DNA of 64,000 nt. Source: Saccharopolyspora indica (GTDB taxonomy: Bacteria > Actinomycetota > Actinomycetes > Mycobacteriales > Pseudonocardiaceae). The notes under the pieces were generated by a model. That model did no database searches and was not told the origin of the DNA. It saw nothing but the letters and a program-made list of their open reading frames with translations. Where the stretch lies: positions 372,001-436,000 of the forward strand of contig NZ_JAQGLB010000002.1 in assembly GCF_027853965.1 (NCBI RefSeq), written 5' to 3'. Shown here in pieces: positions 54,459 to 63,023 of this stretch. The translations under genes and the position numbers were made by a program. Position 1 is the stretch's first letter. Each line of letters opens with the position of its first letter.

Positions 54459-55616
54459 TCACGCGGGCGAGGTGCGCGACCGGTAGTGGCGGTGGCAGGC
54501 GGCCGCGGTGATCAGCAGCGGGACCGCGACGGTTGCCGCGGTGCCGAAGAGCAGTGCGTAGGAGCCGTTTTCGGCGAAGGGGCCTGCTGCTGCCGCTGCC
54601 GTTGCGCTGCCGAGGAACAGGGCGGAGGCGAACAGCGCCATCGCCAGGCCGCGGGCTTCGGGCACCACCGAGGTGGCCCAGGTCTGCAGCGACGAGTGCA
54701 TGAACGACCAGCCGCCACCGAGCAGCAGCGCCGTGACCACCACCGCCGCGATGTCGGTCCGCAGCGCCACGACCAGGTAGCCCGCCGCCATCGAAGAACC
54801 ACCGATCGCGATCAGCTGCCACACCGCCAGCCGCCGCCCCAGCGCCTTGACCACGCGGGAGAACACCCACACGCCGATGCCGTAGGTGGCGGCGGCCAAA
54901 CCCGCCACGGCGACGTCGACGCCGCGGTGCACCAGCGCCGACGGCAGGAACGTCAGGATGCCCAGCAGCACCGCGCCTTCCACGAAGACCAGCCCGAACA
55001 CCAGCAGCGCCCAGCGATTCGTCAGCACCGTGGTCAGGTGCTTGCGCACGCCGCCGACCTGAGCGCGCTCGGGCTCGGGGAGCCTGCCGATCAGCGCGGC
55101 GCACAGCACGGCGCACACCGCCGGGATCGCGAAAACCACCCGCCAGTCCAGGAAACTCGCGAGCACGCCGCCGACCGCGGTGGCCATGGCGGTGCCCAGC
55201 GCCGAGGCGGCCATGAGATCGGAGAGCGCGCCCTGCCGCAGCTCCGGGGAAACCGTGTCGCCGACGTAGGTCAGCGAGGACGGAACGATGGCGCCCATGC
55301 ACCCGCCCGCGATCGCGCGTGCGATGACCAGCGCGACCAGGTTCGGCGCCAGCGCGGAGGCGATGCCCGCGACCGCCGCGCCCAGCAGCGTGCCGCGCAT
55401 GACGACGATGCGCCCGAACCGGTCCGACAGCATCCCCCACACCGGCTGCATGAGGCCGTAGGCGAGGAAGTAGCCGCTGGCGGCGCCGACGGCCGAGGCC
55501 AGCGGGACCTGCATCCCGAACGCGATCAGCACCAGCATCGGAGCGGCCGAGAAGCGGTCGAAGTTGGAGATGAGGGTGGCGGCGGAAAGCACCAGAGGTG
55601 GCCTGGTGGACGACAT
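54459..55616 (-). CDS. MFS transporter
   Basis: 385 residues and about twelve membrane helices with the A-motif MLSDRFGRIVVMRG after helix 2 and a GCMGAIVPSSLTYVGDTV segment; a drug/metabolite exporter type of unknown substrate. ATG 55616 follows GGAGGAG. It stands on the opposite strand inside the cobalamin region and is next to the ESX-type locus; neither association is functionally explained. A 13-bp palindrome lies 55 bp upstream. Confidence 0.86.
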   Translation of the reverse strand: MSSTRPPLVLSAATLISNFDRFSAAPMLVLIAFGMQVPLASAVGAASGYFLAYGLMQPVWGMLSDRFGRIVVMRGTLLGAAVAGIASALAPNLVALVIARAIAGGCMGAIVPSSLTYVGDTVSPELRQGALSDLMAASALGTAMATAVGGVLASFLDWRVVFAIPAVCAVLCAALIGRLPEPERAQVGGVRKHLTTVLTNRWALLVFGLVFVEGAVLLGILTFLPSALVHRGVDVAVAGLAAATYGIGVWVFSRVVKALGRRLAVWQLIAIGGSSMAAGYLVVALRTDIAAVVVTALLLGGGWSFMHSSLQTWATSVVPEARGLAMALFASALFLGSATAAAAAGPFAENGSYALLFGTAATVAVPLLITAAACHRHYRSRTSPA

Positions 55617-55670
55617 CGGACGACTCCTCCGGTGTGGGGCCCGTCCATGTTCGCGGACGCGCGCGCCGCG

Positions 55671-55683
55671 AGATCAGTGATCT
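55671..55683. promoter_or_regulatory. AGATCA-G-TGATCT palindrome
   Basis: Perfect dyad between the MFS start (55616) and the ESX-type operon, a candidate operator for one or both. No other element is clear in 55617-55866. Confidence 0.4.
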
Positions 55684-55866
55684 AGACCACTTCGGGGTCG
55701 TGGTGAAGCGCGTTGCCTCCTCGGGTGGAGCGGGGGTTGCTCCGTTGGGGTGCGATTTGCGCGGTGGGTTGCTAAATCGCCTCGGACTGACCTACGCGCG
55801 AGGAAGCTGGTGCTAGGTTCTGATCCGTTTGAGGACGGGCCGGACATACCTGGGGGTGGTGCTCCG

Positions 55867-56277
55867 ATGGCGGAGGCTTTTGGTTCGGTGGGCGGGGCGA
55901 TCGGAGGACTCGCTGCGTCGAACGACGCGATGCAGGGAATCATCAGCGCGTCCAACAGCGGTTCGTTCACGGTCACGCCCGAGGCGGGCGATGAACTGAT
56001 CAAGATCTTCGAGAATCTCGAGGACGAGCTGCGGAACATGGATTCCGACCTCGACGCGCTGTCCAGGAAGACACCGCTGGGTGACAGTCCCGCCGGGCAG
56101 GCGATCGCCACGTTCAACAACGAGGTCGCAGCCGGTCAAGACGGTCGTTCTTACCAGGAAATGATCAAGCAGATGCAGGACCGGGTGCCACAGGTGATCG
56201 AGGCGATCAAAAAGGGCATTCAGCTGTACCAAGAGGTCGATGAGGGCAACGCTGGCAGCGTCAGCGGGCTGAACTAG
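55867..56277 (+). CDS. ESX-type small helical protein (hypothetical)
   Basis: 136 residues, predicted all-helical with a central amphipathic helix (DELIKIFENLEDELRNMDSDLDALSRK) and a C-terminal helix (YQEMIKQMQDRVPQVIEAIKKGIQLYQEV). There is no Trp and no WXG motif, but the size, lack of a signal peptide and neighbours (DUF3558 lipoprotein, PPE-like protein, EspG-like protein) suggest an ESX/type VII-associated partner protein. GC is lower than in adjacent genes. ATG 55867 follows a GGGGGTGG stretch. Confidence 0.6.
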   Translation: MAEAFGSVGGAIGGLAASNDAMQGIISASNSGSFTVTPEAGDELIKIFENLEDELRNMDSDLDALSRKTPLGDSPAGQAIATFNNEVAAGQDGRSYQEMIKQMQDRVPQVIEAIKKGIQLYQEVDEGNAGSVSGLN

Positions 56278-56292
56278 AACGGAGTTCATCAA

Positions 56293-56823
56293 GTGCGCAG
56301 GACGATGTTGCACTCTGCCGTTGGTGTCGTGGCCGGGGTGCTGCTGCTGTCGGCATGCGGTTCGGGCGCTACGACGCCTCCGGCCGAGCCTTCCACGGGC
56401 GAGCAGGCGACTTCCGAAGCGGCGAGCCCCGTTGGGAACCTGGATCCGTGTCAGTTGCTCACCGATGACGACGTGGCGCCCTTCAGCCCGAAGAAGGCCG
56501 GGGAACGTCGTGATGTGGCCGGTTCACCTGGTTGCCGCTGGACCCTCGATGCGGGACTCATCGCGGTCGCTGTGCACCCGGACAGGTCTCTGGATCAGTT
56601 GAACATCGATGGCGAGCAGGTGGAAGACACCACGCTCGGTGGACGACGGGCGAAACTGGTCAAGCCGGCTGCGGGCGAGGGCAAGTGCGAGCTCCTCGTC
56701 GAGATCAGCGATTCAACCGCTGCCGGGATCTCCGCGAACATGGATGACGACAACAACGAATCGGCTTGCCAGGTGGTGAACCAGGTTTCGCCCTTGGTCG
56801 AGGCCAAACTTCCGAAGAGCTGA
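56293..56823 (+). CDS. DUF3558-type lipoprotein
   Basis: 176 residues: lipoprotein signal with lipobox LSAC (Cys22), a Thr/Pro/Glu-rich linker, then LDPCQLLTDDDVAPF, GCRWTLDAG and a C-terminal CELLVEI...SACQVV domain with paired Cys. This is the DUF3558 pattern of actinobacterial surface lipoproteins, often next to ESX-type genes. GTG 56293 has GGAG eight bases upstream, 15 bp after the previous gene. Confidence 0.82.
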   Translation: MRRTMLHSAVGVVAGVLLLSACGSGATTPPAEPSTGEQATSEAASPVGNLDPCQLLTDDDVAPFSPKKAGERRDVAGSPGCRWTLDAGLIAVAVHPDRSLDQLNIDGEQVEDTTLGGRRAKLVKPAAGEGKCELLVEISDSTAAGISANMDDDNNESACQVVNQVSPLVEAKLPKS

Positions 56824-56861
56824 AGAAGCAGTCGAGAACTTAAAAGGAATTGGGGGAAGTC

Positions 56862-58334
56862 ATGACGTCGCCGCCGGGTGGTGGAAACGAGTACATCGCC
56901 GATGTCGAGCACCAGGCGTACGAGCAGGGGCAGGAGAAGTATTCGGGCGTCTCCGACGTCTGGCTGGTCGGTGATGCGCTGAACCGGGCCCTCTCGCAGT
57001 CCTATGCCGAGCAGGAAGCCGCGAAGTACGGGCAGGAGCAGGCGCAGACGCTGGCTTCCGATCAGGAACTGCGGGACAAGCCCGGAGCTCTCGGCAACAC
57101 CCACTACCTCTCCTTCGAGCACAAGGAGATGGATCGGTTCGTCAAGGAGAACTTCGATCCGACCGCGGTGCACGACGTCGGCCGCATCTACCACGGGCAC
57201 GGCGCGAAGTTCCTGGACTTCGCCGACCAGATCAGCAAGGCGGCGGGGAAGACGGAGCAGACCTGGCAGGGGGAGGCCGGTGATGCGATGCGCAAGCAGG
57301 TCGGGCAGCTGGCCCAGCACATGTCGCACTCCGGGAACGCCGCTCAGCTGACCGCCAACCAGATCGGCATGCAGGCCGAGGCCGGGGAGCGGGCCAAGAA
57401 CTCGATGCCCGAGGTCGTCGAGTTCGACATGAAGCAGGAGCTCAAGAACTACTTCTCCGATCCCAACCCGTTCACCGCGATCAGCCGGGCGAACGACATC
57501 GTGGAGAAGCAGGAGAAGAGCCAGGCCGCGCACGCCGAGGCCGCCCAGGTCATGTCGACCATGGAGGGCGACTTCGGGCAGGCCGCGGCGCAGACCCCCG
57601 CTTTCGTGCCCGCGCCGCGGGGACCGGAGGAGGTCGGGCCGCCGCCGGAGTCCCGTCGGCCGATCGGGTCGGTCGACCCGTCCACCAGCGTTTCGAACAC
57701 GCCCTCCAGCACCCAGTCCGCTTGGGCGAGTCCGACGGGGCAGGGCAGCGGATCCGGCAGCTCCTCGGTTCCGCCGCCGCCTCCGTCGCCCAGCCAGACG
57801 AACGCCGTGTGGCAGCAGACGCCCACGGGCTCTGGTGGCGGGTCCGACACCCGGTGGAATCCGCAGACCGGGCAGTGGGAGCGGCGCAACCCCTACAACG
57901 GGAACTGGGCTCCGCTTCCGCCTGGCCAGCAGCGGCCCGGGCCCGGTGGCGGCCTGGGACGACCGGGCGGTCCGCCCGGCGGTTCCGGTGGCATGGGCCG
58001 TCCCGGTGGTGGCGGCGGTGCTGGTGGTGCCGGCCGGCTCGGTGGCATGGGCGGTGTCGGTGGTGCCGGCAACCAGCTCGGTGCCGGTGGTCGTGCCGGT
58101 GTCGGCGGGCTCGGTGCCGCGGGCAGCGCCGGGGTCGGCGGCGGTGCTGCCGGTGGCGCCGGTGCGGCCGGTGGTCGTGGTGGTGCCGGGATGGGCGCTG
58201 GGGCCGCGGGTCGCGGTCAGGGCGGCAATTCCGAGGAGGACAACGAGCACGAGAGCAAGTACGTGCTCGACACCGACGAGGCTTGGGACGACCTCGGGCT
58301 GCCGAAGGTCGCACCGCCGGTCTTCGGCGAGTAA
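56862..58334 (+). CDS. PPE-like ESX substrate with Gly-rich tail
   Basis: 490 residues. The helical N-terminal part (about 1-240) contains a WxG turn, TWQGEAGDAM at Trp135, as in WXG100/PPE-type type VII substrates. A Pro/Ser-rich linker follows, with SDTRWNPQTGQWERRNPYNGNW in it (about 325-345), then a Gly/Ala-rich repeat region (about 360-460) of GGxGG and GxGG units. The acidic C-terminus SKYVLDTDEAWDDLGLPKVAPPVFGE is recurrent in Pseudonocardiales proteins of this kind as I recall. ATG 56862 behind GGGGGA. Likely secreted or surface-exposed; no ESX ATPase or membrane component is in the window. Confidence 0.75.
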   Translation: MTSPPGGGNEYIADVEHQAYEQGQEKYSGVSDVWLVGDALNRALSQSYAEQEAAKYGQEQAQTLASDQELRDKPGALGNTHYLSFEHKEMDRFVKENFDPTAVHDVGRIYHGHGAKFLDFADQISKAAGKTEQTWQGEAGDAMRKQVGQLAQHMSHSGNAAQLTANQIGMQAEAGERAKNSMPEVVEFDMKQELKNYFSDPNPFTAISRANDIVEKQEKSQAAHAEAAQVMSTMEGDFGQAAAQTPAFVPAPRGPEEVGPPPESRRPIGSVDPSTSVSNTPSSTQSAWASPTGQGSGSGSSSVPPPPPSPSQTNAVWQQTPTGSGGGSDTRWNPQTGQWERRNPYNGNWAPLPPGQQRPGPGGGLGRPGGPPGGSGGMGRPGGGGGAGGAGRLGGMGGVGGAGNQLGAGGRAGVGGLGAAGSAGVGGGAAGGAGAAGGRGGAGMGAGAAGRGQGGNSEEDNEHESKYVLDTDEAWDDLGLPKVAPPVFGE

Positions 58335-58350
58335 CTTCAACTGTTCCGCT

Positions 58351-58387
58351 CGATTTCCCGGGAAAACCGATGTTTTTCCGGGAATCG
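58351..58387. repeat. Inverted repeat between the PPE-like and EspG-like genes
   Basis: CGATTTCCCGGGAAAA and TTTTTCCGGGAATCG pair almost perfectly around CCGATG. In RNA it would form a hairpin with A and U runs on both sides, possibly an attenuator that lowers expression of the EspG-like gene. Confidence 0.5.
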
Positions 58388-58406
58388 ACGCGTGCCCACA
58401 GGGGGA

Positions 58407-59198
58407 ATGGTGATCAATTCGTTCACTCTGTCCGCCGAATCGGTGGACATCCTCAGCGAGGACCTGCGGCTCAACCTGCGGCAGCCTCCGTTCGAGATCC
58501 CGCACTTCAGCGCCACGCTCGACGAGCGCGCCCGGCTCCGCAAGAGCGTCTGGGCGGATCTGGAGCAGCGCCGCCTCGCCGATCGCGGCCGGGCCGAGCC
58601 GGAGCTCGAACAGGCGTTGAACCTGCTGCACCGCTCGGAGGTCTCGGTGGCGGTGACCTCCTACGACGGCCGGTCGGACACCGTCTTCCGGGCTCGCGTG
58701 GTCGCGGGCGGGCGGACCGGAGTGGTCGCGATCCAGGACGAGCGGGGCGTGCGGGTCGAGTTCGTCGACGTCCGGGGGCTGGCGCGGGTCTGCGTCGGGC
58801 TGCTGCCGGAAGCGCCCGCGGGCAAGCTCGACACCGCCACCATCTCCGTCGCCGGTGAGCAGAAGCCGCGGCCCGAACCCAACGCCGAACCGGATTCCTG
58901 GCTCGCCGCCGCGCAGCCCGGCACTTCCGGTCGCGGTGGCGGGGACATGCGCAAGGTGGAGCGGATCATGGCGCTGCCGGTGCGCGGCGTCGGCTACTTC
59001 GTGGTGACCGGGGTCGACGCGGGCGGCAAGCAGGTCCGGCTCCCGGCGGTCGGCTGGCGGGACACCGAGGAGGGCCGCTACAGCGTCACCACCCGCCAGA
59101 ACCACGACGGCCAGCGCTGGAACACCTTCAGCCCGGCGGACAAGCCGCGGCTGGCCCGCTACCTCGACGAACAGCTGGCGGCGTTCCGGCAGCGGTGA
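58407..59198 (+). CDS. EspG-family ESX chaperone-like protein
   Basis: 263 residues. INSFTLSAESVDILSEDLRLNLRQPPFEIPHFSATLDERARLRKSVWADLEQRRLAD opens the EspG fold, and SVAVTSYDGRSDTVFRARVVAGGRTGVVAIQDERGVRVEFVD is its central beta-sheet. EspG proteins bind PPE-type substrates in the cytosol before type VII secretion; here the substrate is probably the preceding gene product. ATG 58407 directly follows GGGGGA, and GTG 58410 may be the real start. Followed by hairpin A3. Confidence 0.8.
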   Translation: MVINSFTLSAESVDILSEDLRLNLRQPPFEIPHFSATLDERARLRKSVWADLEQRRLADRGRAEPELEQALNLLHRSEVSVAVTSYDGRSDTVFRARVVAGGRTGVVAIQDERGVRVEFVDVRGLARVCVGLLPEAPAGKLDTATISVAGEQKPRPEPNAEPDSWLAAAQPGTSGRGGGDMRKVERIMALPVRGVGYFVVTGVDAGGKQVRLPAVGWRDTEEGRYSVTTRQNHDGQRWNTFSPADKPRLARYLDEQLAAFRQR

Positions 59199-59203
59199 GG
59201 GGC

Positions 59204-59247
59204 CCGTGAGCGTTTCGGGGCGTGATAGCACCCCGAAACGCTCACGG
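59204..59247. repeat. Family A hairpin, copy 3
   Basis: Seventeen-base perfect arms 59204-59220 and 59231-59247 (CCGTGAGCGTTTCGGGG) with loop CGTGATAGCA. Five bases after the EspG-like stop; probably ends the ESX-type transcript before cobO. Confidence 0.85.
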
Positions 59248-59328
59248 ACCCACCTGCGCAACCGGCGCCCGCCCGCGCAACCCGCCCCTGCGCCGGGCTG
59301 CTGCATCGGGGCCCGCGACCGAATTGGT

Positions 59329-59334
59329 TAGGGT
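59329..59334 (+). promoter_or_regulatory. -10-like TAGGGT of cobO (leaderless)
   Basis: Ends six bases before ATG 59341 in a context nearly identical to that of map. It gives cobO a promoter independent of the riboswitch 7 kb upstream. Confidence 0.55.
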
Positions 59335-59340
59335 CTGGGC

Positions 59341-59955
59341 ATGCCTCAGGGACAGCCTTCCAGCGTGCCGAACGACGGACTCACCACCCGCCAGCGCCGC
59401 AACCGGCCGCTGGTCGTGGTGCACACCGGTGAGATGAAGGGCAAGTCCACCGCCGCGTTCGGGCTCGCCCTGCGCGGCTGGAACCAGGGCTGGTCGATCG
59501 GCGTGTTCCAGTTCGTCAAGTCCGCGAAGTGGCGCGTCGGCGAGGAATCCGCGTTCCGCGCGCTGGGGCGGTTGCACGAGGAGACCGGCGAGGGCGGCCC
59601 GGTCGAGTGGCACAAGATGGGCGAGGGCTGGTCCTGGGCGCGCAAGAAGGGCAGCGAGGAGGACCACGCCGCCGCCGCGCTGGAGGGCTGGCGCGAGATC
59701 GCGCGCCGGATCAGCGGCGAGCAGCACGGCATGTACGTGCTCGACGAGTTCACCTACCCGCTGCACTGGGGCTGGATCGACGTCGACGAGGTGGTCGCCG
59801 CCCTGCGCGACCGCCCCGGCCACCAGCACGTCGTGATCACCGGCCGCTACGCGCCGCAGGCGCTCCTGGACGCCGCCGACCTCGTCATGGAGGCCACCAA
59901 GGTCAAGCACCCGATGGACGACGGCCAGAAGGGCCAGAAGGGCATCGAGTGGTGA
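59341..59955 (+). CDS. cobO: Cob(I)alamin adenosyltransferase, CobA/CobO type
   Basis: Adds the adenosyl group to cob(I)yrinate diamide. 204 residues: P-loop HTGEMKGKSTAAFG, VFQFVKSAKWRVGEE, VLDEFTYPLHWGW and ITGRYAPQALLDAADLV, all typical of this class. ATG 59341 fits a leaderless message. Its stop overlaps the cobB start as GTGA. Confidence 0.95.
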   Translation: MPQGQPSSVPNDGLTTRQRRNRPLVVVHTGEMKGKSTAAFGLALRGWNQGWSIGVFQFVKSAKWRVGEESAFRALGRLHEETGEGGPVEWHKMGEGWSWARKKGSEEDHAAAALEGWREIARRISGEQHGMYVLDEFTYPLHWGWIDVDEVVAALRDRPGHQHVVITGRYAPQALLDAADLVMEATKVKHPMDDGQKGQKGIEW

Positions 59956-61298
59956 CCGGTTCCGCCCGGGTGGTGATCGCGGCGCCGGCTTCCGGGCAGG
60001 GGAAGACGACCGTGGCGACCGGGTTGCTCGGGGCGCTGCGGCAGCGCGGGACCGATGTCGCGCCGTTCAAGGTCGGGCCGGACTACATCGATCCCGGCTA
60101 CCACCGGATCGCCGCCGGGCGGCCGGGGCGGAACCTGGATCCGGTGCTGGTCGGGGAGGAGCGGATCGGGCCGCTGTTCCGGCACGGGGCGGCGGAGCTG
60201 TCCGTGGTGGAAGGCGTGATGGGGCTGTTCGACGGCCGCATCGGTTCCGGTGACGGGCTGGCGGCCGGGTCCACCGCGCACGTGGCGCAGCTGCTCGACG
60301 CGCCGGTCGTGCTGGTGGTCGACGCGCGGGGGCAGAGCCACAGCCTCGCCGCGCTGCTGCACGGCTTCCGCGGCTACCGGCCTGAGGTCCGGGTCGCCGG
60401 CGTGATCCTGAACCGCGTCGGTTCGCCGCGCCACGAGGAGGTGCTGCGCGATGCCGCGGCGGCCGCCGGGCTGCCGGTGCTCGGTGCCATCCCGCGCGCC
60501 GACGACCTCGCCGTGCCGTCCCGGCACCTCGGGCTCGTCACCGCTGTCGAGCACGGCACGGATGCGGTCCGCGCGGTCGACGCGATGACGGAAATCGTTG
60601 CCAGGTCGGTGGATCTCGACGCCATCGCCGAGATCGCGCGGTCGGCGCCGGAGCTGCCGGGGCCCGCCTGGAACCCGCGGGACGAGGTGGCGCCGCAGGG
60701 TTCGCCGGTGATCGCGGTGGCCGGTGGCCGGGCGTTCACCTTCGCCTACGCCGAGCACGTCGAACTGCTCGAAGCCGCTGGTGCCCGGATCGCCGTCGTG
60801 GATCCGCTCAACGACGAGCGGCTGCCCGAGGGCGCTGCGGGCTTGGTGCTGCCGGGCGGGTTCCCGGAGCAGCACGCGGCCGAGCTGTCCGCGAACATCG
60901 CGCTGCGCCGGGAAGTCGCCGCGTTCGCCGCCGGCGGGGCGCCGGTGCACGCCGAGTGCGGCGGGCTGCTGTACCTGGCCCAGGAGCTGGACGGGCATCC
61001 GCTGTGCGGGGTGCTCGACGCGCGGGCGCGGATGTCGCCGCGCCTGACGCTCGGTTACCGGGACGCCGTGGCCGCTGCCGATTCCGCGCTGTTCGCGGAA
61101 GGTTCGCGGGTGAGCGGGCACGAGTTCCACCGCACCGTTCTGGAACCCGCCGCCGGAGCCCCCGCGTGGTTCTGGCGGAGCGGCGCGGGACCGCAGCGCG
61201 AGGGCTTCGTCGACCGCGGCGTGCACGCCTCCTACTTGCACACCCATCCCGCCGGGCAGCCCGGCTCCGTCGAGCGGTTCGTGGCGCGGTGCGCGTGA
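59952..61298 (+). CDS. cobB: Cobyrinic/hydrogenobyrinic acid a,c-diamide synthase
   Basis: Glutamine-dependent amidation of the a and c acetate side chains. 448 residues: P-loop APASGQGKTTVATG, PFKVGPDYIDPGYH, EGVMGLFDG, and a C-terminal type-1 glutaminase domain with catalytic Cys in HAECGGLLYLAQ and the SGHEFHRT and ASYLHTHPAG end. GTG 59952 overlaps the cobO stop (GTGA), so the two are coupled. Confidence 0.95.
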   Translation: MTGSARVVIAAPASGQGKTTVATGLLGALRQRGTDVAPFKVGPDYIDPGYHRIAAGRPGRNLDPVLVGEERIGPLFRHGAAELSVVEGVMGLFDGRIGSGDGLAAGSTAHVAQLLDAPVVLVVDARGQSHSLAALLHGFRGYRPEVRVAGVILNRVGSPRHEEVLRDAAAAAGLPVLGAIPRADDLAVPSRHLGLVTAVEHGTDAVRAVDAMTEIVARSVDLDAIAEIARSAPELPGPAWNPRDEVAPQGSPVIAVAGGRAFTFAYAEHVELLEAAGARIAVVDPLNDERLPEGAAGLVLPGGFPEQHAAELSANIALRREVAAFAAGGAPVHAECGGLLYLAQELDGHPLCGVLDARARMSPRLTLGYRDAVAAADSALFAEGSRVSGHEFHRTVLEPAAGAPAWFWRSGAGPQREGFVDRGVHASYLHTHPAGQPGSVERFVARCA

Positions 61299-61647
61299 TC
61301 AGGACGGCAGGGTGGGCTTCGCCACTCGATGCTCTGGGCCCGCACGGTCGGCCTAGCGCGGTTACCGAACGAGGTCGTGCTGCTCGCCGCTTCGATGCAG
61401 GTGATCACCGGTTCGAGGCCCTGCGGCACGGCCGCATCACGTGCCGTGACAGGCGCTGCGCGGGACGTGACCGCGCTGGGGGAGGGGCCGTGGCCACGCG
61501 GTACGGTCAGGGCCTGCGAAAGCGGGCGGCGGCCCGGTGAGCCGCGTGCCGAGCGCCGGGCGCCCGCGCCCGCTGTCCGAAGTGGACGACGCGCCGCATT
61601 CGTCCACTGTGTTGGGACTTCCAGCCCGAGGCGGAAGAGGAGATGCG
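61299..61647. other. Non-coding gap between cobB and cobM
   Basis: About 350 bp with no convincing gene on either strand and no B12 box. It contains the 14-base motif at 61575-61588, an overlapping AGTGGACG/CGTCCACT inverted repeat (61581-61608), and GAGGAG before cobM. Confidence 0.5.
61575..61588. repeat. GTCCGAAGTGGACG motif, copy 1
   Basis: Identical to 62882-62895. It forms a GTCC/GGAC mini-hairpin; here the right half also pairs with CGTCCACT at 61601-61608, giving two alternative folds 60 nt before cobM. Confidence 0.45.
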
Positions 61648-62868
61648 ATGGTGACTGGCCGGATCTCGTTCATCGGTGCCGGTCCGGGCGCGGCAGACCT
61701 GATCACGGTCCGCGGCGCGCGGCGGATCGCCGAAGCCGACGTCGTGGTGTGGTCGGCGAGCGCGGTCGCGCCGGAGTGCATCCAGGAGCACGCCCGCAGC
61801 GACGCCGAGCTGATCGACTCCTCCCGCCTGACCCGCGAGGAGGCGCTGGAGATCTACCGCCGCGCCGAGCGGGACAAGCTCAAGGTCGTGCGCGTGCACT
61901 CCGGTGATCCGTCGATGTGGAGCGCGGTCCAGGACCAGCACGACGTGTGCTCCCGGATGAACGTCGACGTCGAGATCGTGCCCGGTGTCGCGGCGTTCTC
62001 CGCGGCGGCCGCCGCGGTCGGCCGCGAGCTGACCGCGCCCGATGTCGCCCAGTCGCTGGTGGTGACCCGCCTGGAGGGCGGCCGGACGCCGACGCCCGCG
62101 GGCGAGGAGGTGCGCGAGTTCGCCAAGCACGGCACCACCATGGCGCTGCACCTCTCCGCCTCGCGCACCGCGCAGCTGGTGGAGGAGCTGCGCGCCGGCG
62201 GCTACCCCGATGACACCCCGGTGCTGGTGGCCTACAAGGTCAGCTGGCCCGACGAGCTGCTGGTGCGCACCACGATCGGCGAGCTGGAGAAGACCGTCAA
62301 GCAGCGCAAGCTCTGGCGGAACGCGCTGTTCGTCGTCGGCAAGAGCCTCGGCGGCTCCCGCGCGAACTCCTACCACTTCCGGCGCGCGGAACCGGTCGCC
62401 CGGCGCCCGCTGCGCCCCAGCGCTCCGCGCCGCCGCAGCGCCGAGCCCGGTGCGGCGAAGCCGCGCGGCACCAACGGGGTCAAGGACTCCGACGTGGCCT
62501 GGTGGGCGGTGCGCGACTGGCAGGAGAGCGCGCGCGGAGCGGCGCGGGTGGCCGCGACCCGCTCGGTGCCGCGGGTGGACGCGGCGCAGTCGCAGCTGTT
62601 CGCCGAGGAGGCCGAGCCCGCGGAGGCCGCCGAACCGGCGGTGAGCGAGCAGCCCGTCGCCGTCGAGGCCGCGCCGAAGTCGCGGCGGACCTCCGCGGCG
62701 AGCACCACGACGACCAGGGCCACCGCGAAGGCCACCCCGGCCAAGCGGACCGCGACCAAGACGGCGAAGACCACCGCGGCCAAGCGGACGAAGACCGCGA
62801 CGGCGGCGAAGGCCAAGCCCGCCGCGAAGCGCAAGCCCGCGGCCGAGCCGGATGAGCAGGGCGAGTGA
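61648..62868 (+). CDS. cobM: Precorrin-4 C11-methyltransferase with Lys/Ala-rich tail
   Basis: Residues 1 to about 250 are a complete CobM: FIGAGPGAADLITVRGARRIAEADVVVWSASAV (SAM methylase signature), HSGDPSMWSAVQDQ, VPGVAAFSAAAAAVGRELTAP and WRNALFVVGKSL. The enzyme normally ends about there. This protein goes on for some 155 residues: an arginine-rich linker, a short SDVAWWAVRDWQESARGAARV segment, an acidic stretch, and then TTTTRATAKATPAKR...AKAKPAAKRKPAAE, a repetitive basic tail like bacterial histone-H1-type proteins. ATG 61648 follows GAGGAG. The tail is in frame and ends at a normal stop. Confidence 0.9.
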   Translation: MVTGRISFIGAGPGAADLITVRGARRIAEADVVVWSASAVAPECIQEHARSDAELIDSSRLTREEALEIYRRAERDKLKVVRVHSGDPSMWSAVQDQHDVCSRMNVDVEIVPGVAAFSAAAAAVGRELTAPDVAQSLVVTRLEGGRTPTPAGEEVREFAKHGTTMALHLSASRTAQLVEELRAGGYPDDTPVLVAYKVSWPDELLVRTTIGELEKTVKQRKLWRNALFVVGKSLGGSRANSYHFRRAEPVARRPLRPSAPRRRSAEPGAAKPRGTNGVKDSDVAWWAVRDWQESARGAARVAATRSVPRVDAAQSQLFAEEAEPAEAAEPAVSEQPVAVEAAPKSRRTSAASTTTTRATAKATPAKRTATKTAKTTAAKRTKTATAAKAKPAAKRKPAAEPDEQGE

Positions 62869-62881
62869 CTCGATGCGCCGC

Positions 62882-62895
62882 GTCCGAAGTGGACG
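62882..62895. repeat. GTCCGAAGTGGACG motif, copy 2
   Basis: Second copy of the 14-base motif, 14 bp after the cobM stop and about 130 bp before cobL. Nothing else is seen in 62869-63023. Confidence 0.45.
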
Positions 62896-63023
62896 CGGCG
62901 TGTGCGCACCGGTTCCGGGAGCCGGAGGCAGCAGTATGGGAGCAGTTCAGCGAGGTGTGCGGCCGCCGGTCGCGCGTTCGGGGTGGAGCGCGCGGTCGCG
63001 GCTGCCGAGGTGAGGTGGGTGAC

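Noticed and set aside
57940-58220. Gly/Ala-rich repeats as a CRISPR-like or tandem DNA repeat
   Set aside because: The periodicity is codon-level GGT/GGC repetition of a low-complexity protein region, not spaced direct repeats.
56595-59306. 903-codon minus-strand frame under the ESX-type locus
   Set aside because: It is the antisense of the repetitive Gly-rich and EspG-like genes; no domain or start signal.
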